Part shown: in pieces, positions 46,938 through 58,853 of the stretch | How the letters are laid out: each line of letters begins with the position of its first letter | Numbering within the stretch: position 1 is the stretch's first letter | NCBI GenBank assembly: GCA_029817715.1 | Contig: JARUPY010000397.1 | Location: 5,766,001-5,830,000, forward strand | DNA: 64,000 bases | Source: Melastoma dodecandrum | Taxonomy: Eukaryota; Streptophyta; Magnoliopsida; Myrtales; Melastomataceae | Direction of reading: 5' to 3' | The notes under the pieces: generated by a model | Told to the model about the DNA's origin: nothing | Database searches by the model: none | Seen by the model: only the letters and a program-made list of their open reading frames with translations | Translations under genes and position numbers: made by a program

Positions 46938-49900
46938 TCATAGCCCCACCCATTTCACCCATCTGAAGAACTTGCCTACCCTGAAAGGGAGCTCGTAGTC
47001 CTTGGTGACGGCAGGTTCTCTCCTGGCTGCCTCGGCTTCGGACCACACGTACACCCCGCGCTCTTGCTTGCTGCCCGGGACCGTATTGTCCAGAATGATG
47101 GCCATGACAAATGCCACAAACATGTTCATTGACAGCAATGTGTTCATCACGTAGTTCACCTGGCAAGGACATCCCGTCCCGGGTCAGAGGAAGATGGTTG
47201 TCACAGACACTATTTGAGGGTTCTAAACAGATGAGACATCCCCAGGTAGCTTACCCCGGGATTTGGGGTGCGGAAGGGACCGTGGGAGGCTACAGTATAA
47301 GGTTGATAGTAGCTCGGGACCAAGACATTGCTATTCGGGGAGATGCCGTATTGCTGAAAGTAGGCAGGTATAGAAAGGGCGAAGAATAGAGATAACCCGA
47401 CTATGATGATGTTTCTTGAGCTTCCAGCCTCGCTGTATCGTAAATTTGACAGGCCTAAAGCCGCAAGCATTGCCCACATGTAGCAAAGAAGCGCAGCAAC
47501 CATGACAAATGGGATCGAAGCAATGAACGCACCGACTTTACCTGCAAAAGAGAAGAAGTTAACGCCATGCATCTTGGCAAAAGCATTTGAAGAACCACGT
47601 TTGGAAGAGGGTTCTCGTAAATCCCTACCCACAAAAGACAAAATGATAACAATGCATGCTCCGACTTCGACTGCCCTGCGGCTACCCATCTTGGTAACAG
47701 CGATGGTGTGCACATTCTCAGTTAGTGTCGAAGACCCTGTCCCTGTGCCCCATAAACCAGCCAAGACGCTAGAAAGGCCCTCTAGGCCAATCCCTCGACT
47801 TAGAACACCAGGGGTAGGTGGTCGTGACGCCACCAACAGTGAAGACGCATGATAGGAACCAACCTGAGGAAGACAGAAACCAGAAGTATTCAACGAGGAG
47901 ACAAATAAGTGATCATTCAGTGCAATTTGCCAGACTGTCTCATAAAGGAGATGCAAGACTTACCGAGTCCACTGATGCTATTATTGACACGAAACACATG
48001 ACGACTGCCATTTTCCAGTGGAACACAGGAGTTCCCCACTGCAGCGGATAAGGGAATCTAAACCATGGGGATGACCTCAGTGCATGTGAAGTGTCAACTC
48101 GACAATACTTCATTTTAGTAATATGCTTCCGGCAATACTCAGATATTATGTTTGAAGCCGGAATATTCGGGTCACAACCTTTATATGTGTACAGTCCGGT
48201 CTCGGTCAAGAGAAATGCAACTGCCCATGAGATGGCAAGGCCTAAAGGAACCTGAAAGGCATGTCGATTACATAGATCAACTGGACCGCCCGCAAACAAA
48301 AGAAGAAGTGCTAAAGAAAGAAGAACAAGAATCTAGCAGCAACTCACTGCATAAATCAAAAAGACACGATGACCAAAAATTGATATCTTCCGAAGATACT
48401 GCGCAAACGTAAGGACCAATTAGTTGAACGGCATAAAACGTAACTGAAAAGAATAACAGAAGGTGTTAGACGGTAGTTTAAACTTACAAGAGAAAACATG
48501 ACGACCAATAGGATCTGTGCAGCACTAATCTCGAGGCAGTTCCCAACAACTGGAAAGCCATAACTGTAAAACGAAAGCCCGACAGAGGCGATTGTAGGGG
48601 CCACCACCACAGGATTAATCAACCTAAGAGGATCCAGCCAAAAGATTAGTGCACCAAGGGTTGGCAGATTCACCCCATGTAAGCCTCACAACAAAAATAC
48701 ATATGCTCTATTTATGACTGACGTTGAAGAAACAGTTTGCAGGGAAACAGTAGAATTTAAACAACCACCCAGAATCAATTACAGCATTCGAAGAGGACAA
48801 GTTGGGGGGGGGGGGGGGTTGCTCATCTTAGTCCCAACTCTCACCTCAATAGCAGCGACATCAAACCGCTGTATCCCAGTATCGTCTGAAAAGCAGAAGC
48901 AATGATGATAGCACCTTGCAGCTCTTTCATAATGTGTTTAAAATTCTGTCACAATGCACGACTTCTATGTCAGAGTTCCCAAATTTATTGGCCCGAGACA
49001 CTCTCATGCGCATACTTTATAAAATAATAGGAATCCTTTGGACTGCTCTCTCCTACGAAAGGATAGGGAGCAAGCAAAAACTTCAAACCTATTCTCCTCC
49101 CATGAAAAGCAAAAAAGAGGGAGAAAAATAAAAGAACTTGTAATCCCAGTTCTCTGCAGTATAAATCACTGATACTCCCGAATGGTGGAATAGAAATAAA
49201 CGTGCGAGAAGAAGAGACCGGACAATGCATATCGCATTGAAAATGAGTTCATGCTAGCAACCCATCAAGTAGTATAATAAGATGTATATGGCTACGATAG
49301 ATGACTTACGTTGCCATTCAGACCTAGGAATTCCGGCGAGTTAATTACTGCCAAAGCTGGAGCCAAATAGATGAAGGATGGACCTTGAACAAGGGGCAGC
49401 CTTGACCCAACAGATGTATGCAATAGCGTGATCACGCCGGAGACAAAGAGCACAGTTGAAACCACCGCAGCCGCATCCTCCTAGATTATGAGAAGCAGAA
49501 GTAAATAAGTACTTTATTCAGGTACAAGGAGAATTGAAATGAGATATTTTCAAGATGATTACTTACATGTGAGCCGCCCATTGCGGGAACTATAACAAGA
49601 GGAATTAGAATCAAAGAGCCCAACATCGAAAGGAAGTGCTGGAATCCATAGAATCCAATTGGTACTGCAATTACCATTCGAATGAACTGAATCAACCAAC
49701 CAGACAATCAACCCAAAGTAGTGAACCCAACCTTTAAATTGATAAAACCACCTACCAAAAGAGACGTGATTTTCTCAAAAGAAAAAATGTAGCTAGCCGC
49801 CCATACCAACTGTCTAATATCCCTCTCTCACTAAAATTGTTCCATCATGTAATTTTTATTTGATGGGATGCAAGAGCAACCTTCCGGACAATGCAATAAC

Positions 49901-50883
49901 AATCATGGCCAAGACGCCTATTCAATTCTAGGCATGCCAACCCCTGGCTCCCAAAACATAGCACCTAGATAGTTACAAAGGTAAACATCGTCTTTGCATG
50001 TTGATTCGACATCTTCGAGTCTAGTTCACTACCTTCACCTTGTGTAACATCGGCCATTGCGTGCTCTATCTCATTTGAATTGCGTTCACGACAAAAAGAC
50101 AAGCTTACAAACAAATTGCCACTTGCCGGTGGCAACATCAGGACAATTACGCATGGAATCAATCTGAGAGCATATTCGAGAGTGTCGATATCAGTCTTAA
50201 TCCCATTCATTAACATCTCGACGCTAATAATTCTGCAGCATACTAACGACAACCAGAAGGACGAAGATAGCCATAACGAATTGGACCATTGGAATCTAAA
50301 CGACTAAAGAAGAGAATTACTAACCCAGTCCAGGCGAATCTCTGAGCTCATACTTCATGTGCGCATGCCTCCCTAAGAAGCCGTCATCCTCCCCCACCAT
50401 TTCCGCCTCGTCCGACCTGCCCGGTGCTCGCCTCATCCCATCCCCCTGCCCTCCAGAAACAGAGCGCCTGTTCCCACCAGGGCTCGTTCCCTTCACCGGC
50501 CCCCCAACGCCATCCGAATCCCTCCTCCTCTTAACAGCCTGCTCCTGCCCGGTCTTCCCATTAGCCACTGGCATCGCCTTCTGCTGGGCCAACACTTTCC
50601 CGGCCTCCAGATCAGGCTCCCGGCTCTCCGTCTTGTGATCACTCCCCCCGTTGGCATTCACAGCAGCTGCAGGAGGAGTCCTCTCGGGCTCCTTCGCCAC
50701 CCTCGCAGGCGGAGGAGGGAGGGAAATCTGGCCGGAGTCGGAGGCGGTGGTCTCGCCGGAGAACTTGGGGAGGAATCCGGTGCGTTTCGCCCAGGAGGAC
50801 GGAGGAATGGGGGAAGCCTCCGGCTGTGACGGGGTAGGCCATGATCCGGGCTTGGGCCGGGGTTTGGAGTCGGAGGTGGGCAT
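46938..50883 (-). CDS. nucleobase-ascorbate transporter NAT11/12-like (10 exons)
   Basis: A member of the NAT/NCS2 family of plasma-membrane permeases, with about 12 membrane segments. Exons in transcript order: 50883-50325, 49664-49567, 49480-49310, 48945-48845, 48623-48488, 48398-48348, 48251-47964, 47863-47629, 47541-47255, 47159-46938. Phases fit, giving 715 residues. A long polar N-terminal extension of about 185 residues, rich in Pro, Gly and charged residues, marks the NAT11/NAT12 subgroup. Membrane-domain blocks include GFYGFQHFLSMLGS, LPLVQGPSFIYLAPALAV, VAPTIASVGLSFYSYGFP, TYKGCDP, HALRSSPWFRFPYPLQWG, TENVHTIAVTKMGSRR (the NAT signature region) and a C-terminal NTVPGSKQERGVYVW..ELPFRVGKFFRWVKW. 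Substrate cannot be judged from sequence. The gene is intact and divergent from RLP24. Confidence 0.94.
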
Positions 50884-51671
50884 GGAGGGTTGGGGGGGAT
50901 CAACAAAGGAAGCAGCAGCTGCCGCCGCACATTGCCATTTAGGACATGGATCGAACGCGGCAGATCTAGGAAGGAGGAAAACGGCGCAGCAGAAATGGGC
51001 GTCGGCGAAAGAGGCCGGAACGCGAGGGGAGGGGAAGAAATGGGCAGAGGAAGGGGGATAACGTGACTTGGGGGAGGAGGGGAGTGCCTCCTGGGACAGA
51101 GCAGCAGAGTGTAGTGAGTGGAAGCAGAGGGAAAAGGTACGTTGTCGTCTTTGTTAGGAGAAAGAAGAGGTTACAGCTGGCGGGGCCTCCTATTACAACC
51201 TAAGGATTTAGGATGTTTTTAGGAGGACCCTTCCCACGTAAGCATGATTATCGGGCTCCCTCTAAATATCATTTCAAATAACATTTCCACGTAACGGTAC
51301 GTTTGGGCAAAAAAGTAATTATAACATATATATATATATAGTCCATCTTTTTTCTATTTTTGTAAAACTAATTAAAATTTTAGTGAGTGGGTCTCAAGTG
51401 CTGTACTGGCTAACTGCCCGGCCCAAGAAGATTAATAAACCCTCCCTCTGGAATTTTTGACGAAAACCCTAGCCGACCTCATTCGGTTTCCCCACCCGAG
51501 GTTCGTGTACTTCTTCTTCGACCTTTGATTTATCACCCCCATATCTGGCGCTCGATTTCGTTAGATTCTAGTCGATCTGTGGTGTGATATGGTCGGTTGT
51601 TAGATGTTGATGCGGGGGCGTTTGGTCCCCTTTGTTGATTGACAGGGGTTTGTCGGTGAAATCGGGTCGCT
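50884..51671. promoter_or_regulatory. shared upstream region of NAT and RLP24 genes
   Basis: About 790 bp separate the two divergent start codons. The RLP24 side has a GGCCCA (site II-like) motif at 51420-51425 and a telo-box AAACCCTA at 51464-51471, a pair common before plant genes for ribosome production. The NAT side (50884-51180) is GC-rich and probably leader. A short (TA)n run lies at about 51328-51341. Confidence 0.55.
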
Positions 51672-52562
51672 ATGAGGTTGGAGAAGTGTTGGTTCTGTTC
51701 ATCGACTATATACCCAGGCCACGGGATTCAGTTCGTCCGCAACGATGCGAGGGTGAGGTCCTTCTCCTCTCGGGTCGCATTGAATTGTTCGATTACTGTT
51801 CTTGTGCCTCGTGCGGTTGATCTAAATTGGACTGAAGAGGAACATCTTTTGTGATTTTAGCGGCAGTGGCGTTCGTAATCTCGAAAACTCCTGACTTGTT
51901 TTATGTGCGCAGATATTTAGGTTCTGTCGGTCGAAATGCCATAAAAACTTCAAGATGAAGAGGAATCCTCGTAAGGTCAAATGGACGAAGGCGTATAGGC
52001 GGCTCCATGGAAAGGATATGACCGAGGTGAGGACAAGAAAGACTGAAATAGTCGGAGCGTTGCATGTATTGACGGCTCCATTGGTGTTGTGGATGTAAAT
52101 GTTGTCCGGTGTGCTGTTATTTATGCCCTTTGCAATTATTATCATGTTCAGGACTCGACCTTTGAGTTTGAGAGGAAGAGGAATCGACCCGAAAGATACG
52201 ATAGGAATCTTGCGGAGAGTACTCTCAAAGCCATTAAGAAGATTGATAAAGTCAGGACTACAAGGGAGGCGAGACACATCGAGAAGAGGTTAGTCTCACG
52301 TGCTCTTTCAGTTGGCACCTTCTACAGATTGTTTTCTGATTACAAGGCGTGTCGTGCTAATGTCTGCGTCTGGCATCTTACTGACAGGTTCAAGGGAAAG
52401 AAGGCGAAGGAGTACAAGGAGGCGAAGAAGGAGTTGGACCAAGGCATCAGACTCATCCAAGCACCAGACGAATTGCTGGTTAATGGTCCAGATACTATGC
52501 CGATCAAAGTCGATGCCTTTCAACAGCAATCTGAGGAGGACAACAGGCTCATGGAAGAATGA
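51672..52562 (+). CDS. RLP24: ribosome biogenesis protein RLP24 (4 exons)
   Basis: RLP24 is a nuclear placeholder for ribosomal protein eL24 on pre-60S particles; it recruits the AAA ATPase Rix7/Drg1 family member that releases it in the cytoplasm. Exons 51672-51752, 51913-52026, 52152-52288, 52388-52562, all GT-AG and in phase; 168 residues. The N-terminal eL24-type zinc ribbon has [13 protein letters not shown] and [17 protein letters not shown] (four cysteines). RRLHGKDMT and [17 protein letters not shown] are RLP24 hallmarks. The tail is charged and acidic. Telo-box and GGCCCA motifs upstream fit co-regulation with ribosome genes. The gene is intact. Confidence 0.95.
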
Positions 52563-53366
52563 CCCACAATTTCGCCCTAGATTCCTTTGCTGTTTTTGCA
52601 TGTTATGTCTTCCTTTTCTTGGGGATTGGGGGGAGTTTCGATGGGCTATATATATATCATCTGAGGTAGCAATGAGTTTGTGATCCCTGATTATACTCTC
52701 TTTTATTAAATTTCATTAAGAAGTATTTGAGTTGAGCTTGATTTATATGCTAATTTAACAGGTATATGATGTTCCCGTTAACGGCACAACTCTATTTAAG
52801 TTAACCGTTTGAAAATTACTTAAGCAAATTATTAGGAATGATTGTTCCAAATTATAAAAAAATTGTAACAACATTTAAAATATGAAAACACAACTAGAAT
52901 AATTAAAATAGAATTAAGCTTAAAAATTAATAATTATAATAATTCTTCTCTTTGAATGCATTACTTATACATAAAATATTTAACCTAAAATAAAAATAAT
53001 TCAAATTATATTAATTTTTGTTATTATATCAAACTGTGTCTAATTTTAAAACCCGAATTCTAACTCATGACATGATTGAAACCATTTAAATCGTGTCATT
53101 CCGTGCTTTGGGGTTAGTAGTTAACTGGGCCCTGAGGGTGTGGATTCTGTAATGGGCTTAGGGCCCAATCCAAGTATAATTGGATTAATGGGCCTTATGG
53201 GAAGGCCGCACTTGGACTCTGAGACGTTGGTAAAGAGCAGGCCCTTGCGGCAGGGAGATGGTTTTAGCAAGGGGTTTGTGGTCTTAGGGATAAAGGCCGG
53301 ATCAACGGTACAGGCGGAGCAACGGCGGCCGGTGGGAGGCACCTGCGGCTGGTTGTTCGGTTGCGG
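52563..53366. other. AT-rich gap
   Basis: RLP24 3' untranslated sequence, then a strongly AT-rich stretch (52700-53080), then the likely promoter of the next gene, with GGGCC/GGCCC motifs near 53125-53240. Confidence 0.5.
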
Positions 53367-54195
53367 ATGGCTTCGACGGTTGCCGGACGGTGCGCTTTTA
53401 TGCGTGCAATGGCAATGGCGGTGGCGGTGGCGAACACTGCTGCGGCTGCCAGAACGGCTAGTCCTGTCAGAATGGCCGGAGTTTTTAGGCCCGCCGGTTA
53501 TCATGGTCGAATCGCGTCCTCGAGGTAAGCGCAATTCCCTGTCGAAAACTCTGAGGGTTTTTTTTTTGGGATTTGGGTTTGTTGTGGTCCTGCTGATGAT
53601 GATGGTAATGGTTAGGTTGGTTAGGAGGGAGCTGAGTTCTCTGCTTCCGACTCACAGTGCGGTCGCATCCGCTTGCCTTGTCTCGAAGCTTCCGAGCGAA
53701 GTGAGCTATCGTGCGGAAGGTTCTTTCCCTCTTTCTCCCCTATCACTCAATTTTGAGCTGGTTCAGTGCTTACCGGTTCCCACTTTAGTGAAAGGAATTG
53801 CTGCCGCAGCTTTGTGATGTAATTTATGGAAGTGGTTGTAATCCTACTGCGTTTTCTGTCTCTCGAAACGTTTCCCCAATCGTCTGGTCCTTTATGATTT
53901 CAAGAATCCCTGCGCATTGTCTAAAACTTGAAGGAACTTCTCCTTGCTAGTCATTTGTTGAACCATAGGCTTTTCGATCAGTTGTCTTATGGGCTGTGAG
54001 ATGGTTGGTGGTTACTGATTCCCATACTTGATTATGCGTTGCCTGATCTAAAAACATGCCTTTTATTTTATTTTACGATCATTTTCTATAGTTTGATCCT
54101 TGTATTTTCCTACCACATATGTTGTGCTGATATCGGTTTCTCTCCTCTGTTGATGCTCGACAGGCCGATTTTCCAACTATGTCAGCCCTATCTAG
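53367..54195 (+). CDS. NFD6-like small mitochondrial protein (3 exons)
   Basis: NUCLEAR FUSION DEFECTIVE 6-like proteins are short mitochondrial or chloroplast proteins of unclear function. Exons 53367-53524, 53625-53719 and 54164-54195 give 94 residues. The N-terminus is basic and Ala-rich (MASTVAGRCAFMRAMAMAVA), like a mitochondrial targeting peptide. The conserved block RRELSSLLPTHSAVASACLV follows, then GRFSNYVSPI, which looks like a usual family C-terminus. If intron 2 is retained the frame runs on to a stop at 53815-53817 instead, giving 116 residues. The exon 2 donor (GAAG|GTTCTT) is weak, so both forms are plausible. The family name is from resemblance only. Confidence 0.62.
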
Positions 54196-55748
54196 CACTT
54201 GGTGTTTGGTCTCCCCTGGAAGAGCAGTTCCAAGGCCAAAAGTTTAATATGTTTCCTCAGGAACTTCATCTTAGTTTTTGACAATGGATTGAAAATGAGT
54301 TATTTTGCATCCACGGTTGATGGGATGTGGTCAATCTCATCGGTAACAATCACCTTTTCACAACACAGCTTTATCCAATAAGAGGTGTCTTTCAAGAGGA
54401 ATTAGAAGAAGAGCCTGATTCCTCTTGGCCAATTTTGTATGGTAATACTGGGTACCTTGCCTTTGACAAACAATGCGGATCCATCATCATTGAGCAGCGA
54501 ACATTAGCTTCCAAGTTATTTTAATTGAAATTTGGCAGACTGAATTCTTGTTATTTGGTAGGGGATTTCTTTGTTCCCATTTCTTTTCTTCTGGAAGCAC
54601 CAGCGGTTGATTGTTTTTCTGATAACTAGGGATTGGGGGTGGGGGTGGGGGGTAGAGGAGGTATCTTTCAACTAGTTGCTTCATGATAATGTTGGTACTT
54701 TGATAGAGTATTGATAATGCGACTTAACTGTTATGGACGTGGTTGCTATGGTTGTAGTCACTGTAGCTGTGCCAGAAATTAAGATACCCATCGTGTATTT
54801 TACCGTGTAGACCGGCTCATAGGTATTTTGATGGTGGTGGGGGTGGGGGGTCTGATAGTGGGGGAGAACCGGTCTTCAATCAATGGAAGTCATCGTGATA
54901 TGGACCAAAGTCCTAGAGAGATTTGTTCAACAATGACAGGCCCCAGTTTTCTGCACATGTGGTACCTACACATTGAGGTAGCTATCTGCATCTATCGATT
55001 AGTGTTTTGCCAATCTTGTGGCATACGACACGAACTGAGCAGATTGGATAATATTCATGCCCTTTGCCCATGCCTAACTCATCATATGCCATCATGATTA
55101 GCTCTGTCTGTTGGGTTTCTTCAATTATTGTCGCGATGATCTTGCTAGGCTGCCTTTTGTTTTGAGACGCTTCTGTTGATTTCATGGGACTAAGGATTGA
55201 ACTCTGATTCCCACATGAAGTTGTTGGGTCTGCCTTCTTTTTGGTTTGTGCAGGGCAAAGCTTGTTGAAGTCGGATACATACCCCGTGTTGGGTCGTGTA
55301 CAAATTATTAGTACCAGACACAACATGGGATGGGATTGTAAGGTATGTCCAGACGACATATTGATTGAGGACGATGAAGTAATAACGAGTCAAAGGGGGT
55401 GTGTATGGAAAGCCACCCACTTCCCCGTTTCTTTCCATTTGCATACTTTTTCTTGTGGGGTCTTCTTTCTTTTTTGCTAGCTAAAGTGTCAACCTTGCTA
55501 CACCAACTGCTTTATTGTAACCTGCCTTATACGCCTAATAATGTCTTCGTCCCCCCCCCCCCATGATTAAGTGTAGTTTAATAATCTCTTTGCAGTTGAG
55601 GGGTGCATCAAATCATATTCATTTTTTTTTTGTATTACATCCTGTCATCTCTCTTGACTCTCTGTCTTGGCCTTTGCCTTCTCTAGTCTTCTTTCCTTGT
55701 TTCTTTTCGCTAGTTCTTTCCTTCTTCTCTCTGCGTCCAAGGGGCAGA
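54196..55748. other. gap between NFD6-like and DUF868 genes
   Basis: This may hold a long 3' region of the NFD6-like gene and the DUF868 promoter and leader. Several short frames exist without recognisable domains. Runs of C (55551-55561) and T (about 55622-55631) are present. Confidence 0.4.
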
Positions 55749-56669
55749 ATGATCGAGATCGCCTCCTGCTTCGGTGACCAAGCATTGAGCTTCTCCAGCC
55801 CTTCTTGCTCCTCCCGTTCCGCCAAGTCTTCTTACATTTCCCCTTCTCCTTTGAACCTCCCTTCAGTGTGCAATGCAGTCACCTGTGTGTACAGGACCGA
55901 CCTCCCTTCTAGGAAATCCCAGATCCTCGTCATGGTCACGTGGTGTAGAGGCTCCGGGGGTCATCGCCTGATTGTGGAATTTGGCAGCAACTCCATGGAA
56001 GAGCCTCCATGCATTAAGATAGGGACGGACCCCTCGTTGTTCTTAAGGAGCAGGGGCCGGAAGAGTGTATCTTATTGGAATTCAGACATCCTACTCGCTT
56101 GGGATTTCTCGAATGCAAAGTTCGACGCATGGTCTCCCGAACCGGTCAGTGGGTTTTCAGTCACCATCTCAATTGATTCCGAGTTGAGTCTCGTCCTTGG
56201 CAGAGGGGCAAGTTCTCACGATAGTTACTCGGGGAAGGCAGTTCTCATTTCCAAAAGAGAGGAATTATCTGGCGACGGGCTATACAGCACGAAGGTGCGG
56301 TTTGGTCCCAAGGGGGATCTCCACGACATTTTGGTGAAATGCAGGCGAGTGGAACAAGGAAAGGGAGAAGGGAATGATCAAGACAAGCCGCCGTCGATCT
56401 TGAACGCGTACATGGACAGGAAGTTAGTGATGAAGGTAAAGAGGCTGCAGTGGAACTTCAGAGGCAGCCAAACGATCTTCATGGATGGCGCGGCCATCGA
56501 TTTCATGTGGAATGTGCACGACTGGTTCTACGACAATTCAGGCACAGGACAGGGAGTCTTCATGTTCAGGATGAGGAGCAACAACGATGACGGGTCTCAC
56601 GGCGAGGACGAGGGCGAAGACGGGGATGGTTTTTGTATGTTGATTTGTGCTAGCAAAAGCACTTATTGA
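55749..56669 (+). CDS. DUF868 family protein (single exon)
   Basis: A plant-specific protein of unknown function, 306 residues, without introns as is usual for the family. The ATG at 55749 was chosen because family members begin near MIEIASCFGDQAL; the frame stays open upstream but that part is hydrophobic leader-like and not conserved. Conserved blocks: NLPSVCNAVTCVYRTDL, VMVTWCRG.GGHRLIVEFG, PCIKIGTDPSLFLRSRGRKS, WNSDILLAWDFSNAKFDAWS, EPVSGFSVTISIDSELSLVL, YSTKVRFGPKGDLHDI, MDRKLVMKVKRLQWNFRGSQ, FMDGAAIDFMWNVHDWFY and GVFMFRMRS. It ends with an acidic stretch and FCMLICASKSTY. A MITE has inserted 67 bp after the stop codon. Confidence 0.9.
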   Translation: MIEIASCFGDQALSFSSPSCSSRSAKSSYISPSPLNLPSVCNAVTCVYRTDLPSRKSQILVMVTWCRGSGGHRLIVEFGSNSMEEPPCIKIGTDPSLFLRSRGRKSVSYWNSDILLAWDFSNAKFDAWSPEPVSGFSVTISIDSELSLVLGRGASSHDSYSGKAVLISKREELSGDGLYSTKVRFGPKGDLHDILVKCRRVEQGKGEGNDQDKPPSILNAYMDRKLVMKVKRLQWNFRGSQTIFMDGAAIDFMWNVHDWFYDNSGTGQGVFMFRMRSNNDDGSHGEDEGEDGDGFCMLICASKSTY

Positions 56670-56728
56670 GTTTGAACAACATTACGAGTCCATTACAACT
56701 CCTTTTCTTTTAGCCAATAACAGAAAGA

Positions 56729-56736
56729 TGGGAAAT
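56729..56736. repeat. 8-bp target duplication TGGGAAAT, left copy
   Basis: TGGGAAAT directly precedes the left terminal inverted repeat and matches 57343-57350. Confidence 0.8.
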
Positions 56737-57342
56737 TGGACGCGGCTAACGTCCCATGAGGTGACGTTCCCCGTAATAGTACAGTTTGTTATTATTATAA
56801 TTATACTAACAAACATTAGTATAATGTACAAATATTGTACTAGTAAATGATTTGTACATTGTATTAATTTTTTTAGTACAATTGTAGTAATTATAAACTG
56901 TACTAATTTTGTTTGTACAATGTACAAAAAAATTAAAAAAAATTAGTACGAAGTGCGTAACGGTTTCTGAAAACCCTAATTTAATACTAATTAAAAAAGT
57001 AAATGTACAAACAAAATTAGTATTAGTACAATTTGTAATTACTACAAATATATTAATAAAAATTAGTACAATGTACAAACGTGTATTAGTACAGCGTTTG
57101 TACATTGTACAAACCGGCACAGTAAAAAATTTATACACATTAATATATTTGTAATTATTACAATTATATTAAAAAATTGGTATAATGTACTAATCATGTA
57201 TTAGTACAACGTTTGTACATTGTATTAATTTTTGTTTGTATAATTATAGTAATAACAAATTATACTAATTTAGTTAGTAAATTATACTAGTTTCGGGCAA
57301 AATTAGTACAATGGGTTCCCTCACGGGACTTTAGCCGCGCAC
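56737..57342. mobile_element. hAT-type MITE (606 bp)
   Basis: The left end TGGACGCGGCTAACGTCCC and the reverse complement of the right end GTGCGCGGCTAAAGTCCC form a terminal inverted repeat. Eight-base copies of TGGGAAAT flank the element, as in hAT transposons. The inside is very AT-rich and made of repeated, mostly palindromic TTAGTACAATGTACAAA-type words. There is no coding capacity, so it would need a transposase from elsewhere. It sits in the probable 3' untranslated region of the DUF868 gene. Confidence 0.8.
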
Positions 57343-58038
57343 TGGGAAATATTGTCATGTCTGAACCAATGGAAGTTGATTACTTCGCATGTTTTGGCCG
57401 AGGAATGAAAATTAAGTAATTTTGGGGTGGGGGCGGGGGTGCTTCGATTCGGACGTTATCCTAAATTCTGACAAGTAATGATGATGTCAATCAAACAGCC
57501 TTAAGTCATGGTATTTTGGCCAACTGAGATTCCCTTGTCTCGGCACATGCTTTGGTCTAACCAACTCTCACCCCCTCACCAAGTTTAGGACAACCAATTT
57601 CCCAATCCAGTTGATCTGTTTGTTCCCCCTAAACGATTCCGTCCTCAAAATATCTAATTCACAGCACCAAACATTTCTCTCCCATGTTCATCGTCGGTCT
57701 TCGCCAATATCTCTGGGTCCAAAACCGCCGTCTATTTGTTGTCCCCACTCATCTCTCAAATCACATTGAATTGAGAGCTTGTCCACCAGAACCCCCCCAC
57801 CCCCCCGTGCAACAAGATAAGCTACTGTACCATGCCAATTGTTGGGATGGTTCGGTCCCTCAACGACACATGAATGTCGCTGCGCTGATGAAAATGGTAA
57901 CGGGCCTGTGAGAACACGATTTGTCTTGAGGGTGATTTTGATACATGTAGTCGTAGTATAATACATAACATAGCTAGCACACAAAGGAACCTTAGCAAAA
58001 GGTCCCCTCTTTTCCAGTACTGCGGGGAAATTCTTGGG
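57343..58038. other. MITE right duplication and gap
   Basis: The first 8 bases are the right TGGGAAAT duplication. The rest has no recognisable gene; it lies between the 3' ends of two convergent genes. Confidence 0.5.
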
Positions 58039-58450
58039 CTACGCCGCCACAGCCTTCACAACAACGGCGGGGAAATCAAGCACAATGACCTTATCGATCG
58101 CCACAGAGAACTTGGACGAGAATTCAAGGTGTTTTGAGTTGGAGGCAAACGAGCTGTAGTGTTCCTTCGACCGAAACATCATAAGGAAAGCATGAGTGAA
58201 TCCCTGCGTGAGCATTTCCTGACCTCCTGCATCATGTCCCCTACTCAGAAATCAAAGGCAGCCCTCATCAGAAACTTAAAAAAAAAGAAAAAATGAATCC
58301 CGGGTGATTTCATAAAGGCTTTGGGGATCACCATTCGAAGGACTTGACGAGGTCGATGCCCGAAACCAGCTCCCCCATGCCCTTCATGAGCTCTTCAACA
58401 TCGGCACCTTCCTTGAACTTCACAATCACCAGATGCTTGAACTCTGCCAT
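58039..58450 (-). CDS. stress-response A/B barrel domain protein, HS1-like (2 exons)
   Basis: These are small dimeric alpha-beta barrel proteins of plants (HS1/Pop3 type), induced by stress; antimicrobial activity has been reported for family members. Exons 58450-58332 and 58240-58039 (GT-AG, phase 2) give 106 residues, the family's normal length. The N-terminus EFKHLVIVKFKEGADVEELM is the first barrel strand and helix, followed by LVSGIDLVKSFEWGHD and EMLTQGFTHAF, and the C-terminus is LEFSSKF..VIVLDFPAVVVKA. Family members often have HxxL and KxV-type substrate-side residues, and HLVIVKF is present. It is close to the IPT2-like gene (404 bp) and on the same strand. The gene is intact. Confidence 0.92.
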
Positions 58451-58853
58451 TGTTACACACTCGCTACTTCAAGAAACGCCAGGAACACGAATTCCCAGAT
58501 GTCCTTGAATTTATACACAGGAGTTTCCAGTGCCATTTTCCAATCCACACAAAAGGAATATGGACCCCATTTCACAGCATTTGTGTCCTTTGGCAACAAG
58601 TTAAGGAAAACATGCTTTTATTTCATGGACAGAATCAAGTGTCAAACAAAAGCAAATATACTGCTAAGACCCACAAATCTTCAATTTGTTGGCGTAATTT
58701 GGACAGTACTGCCTGGTTCCCATGTGAGCTGTCCTAATCACCCAAATATTATCCAAGCACAGTGAAAGAGGATAATTTGTCGGCAGATCTATGGTCAAAA
58801 AAACCTTTTATGACCAAAAAGATTAACCACAATGTTTGTAGAAAAACTATATA

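Noticed and set aside
49965..50252. 95-residue minus-strand frame inside the first NAT intron
   Set aside because: Not homologous to the NAT family, and splicing of exon 1 to exon 2 without it gives the conserved sequence.
50651..51061. 136-residue plus-strand open frame, Gly- and Ala-rich
   Set aside because: It is antisense to the GC-rich first exon of the NAT gene and its leader.
53140..53817. 225-residue plus-strand open frame
   Set aside because: Only its last part is coding, as exon 2 of the NFD6-like gene. The rest is promoter and out-of-frame exon 1.
57684..57911. 75-residue open frame with Pro- and Cys-rich sequence
   Set aside because: No conserved domain, no splice context, and composition driven by a local C-rich run; it lies between convergent genes.
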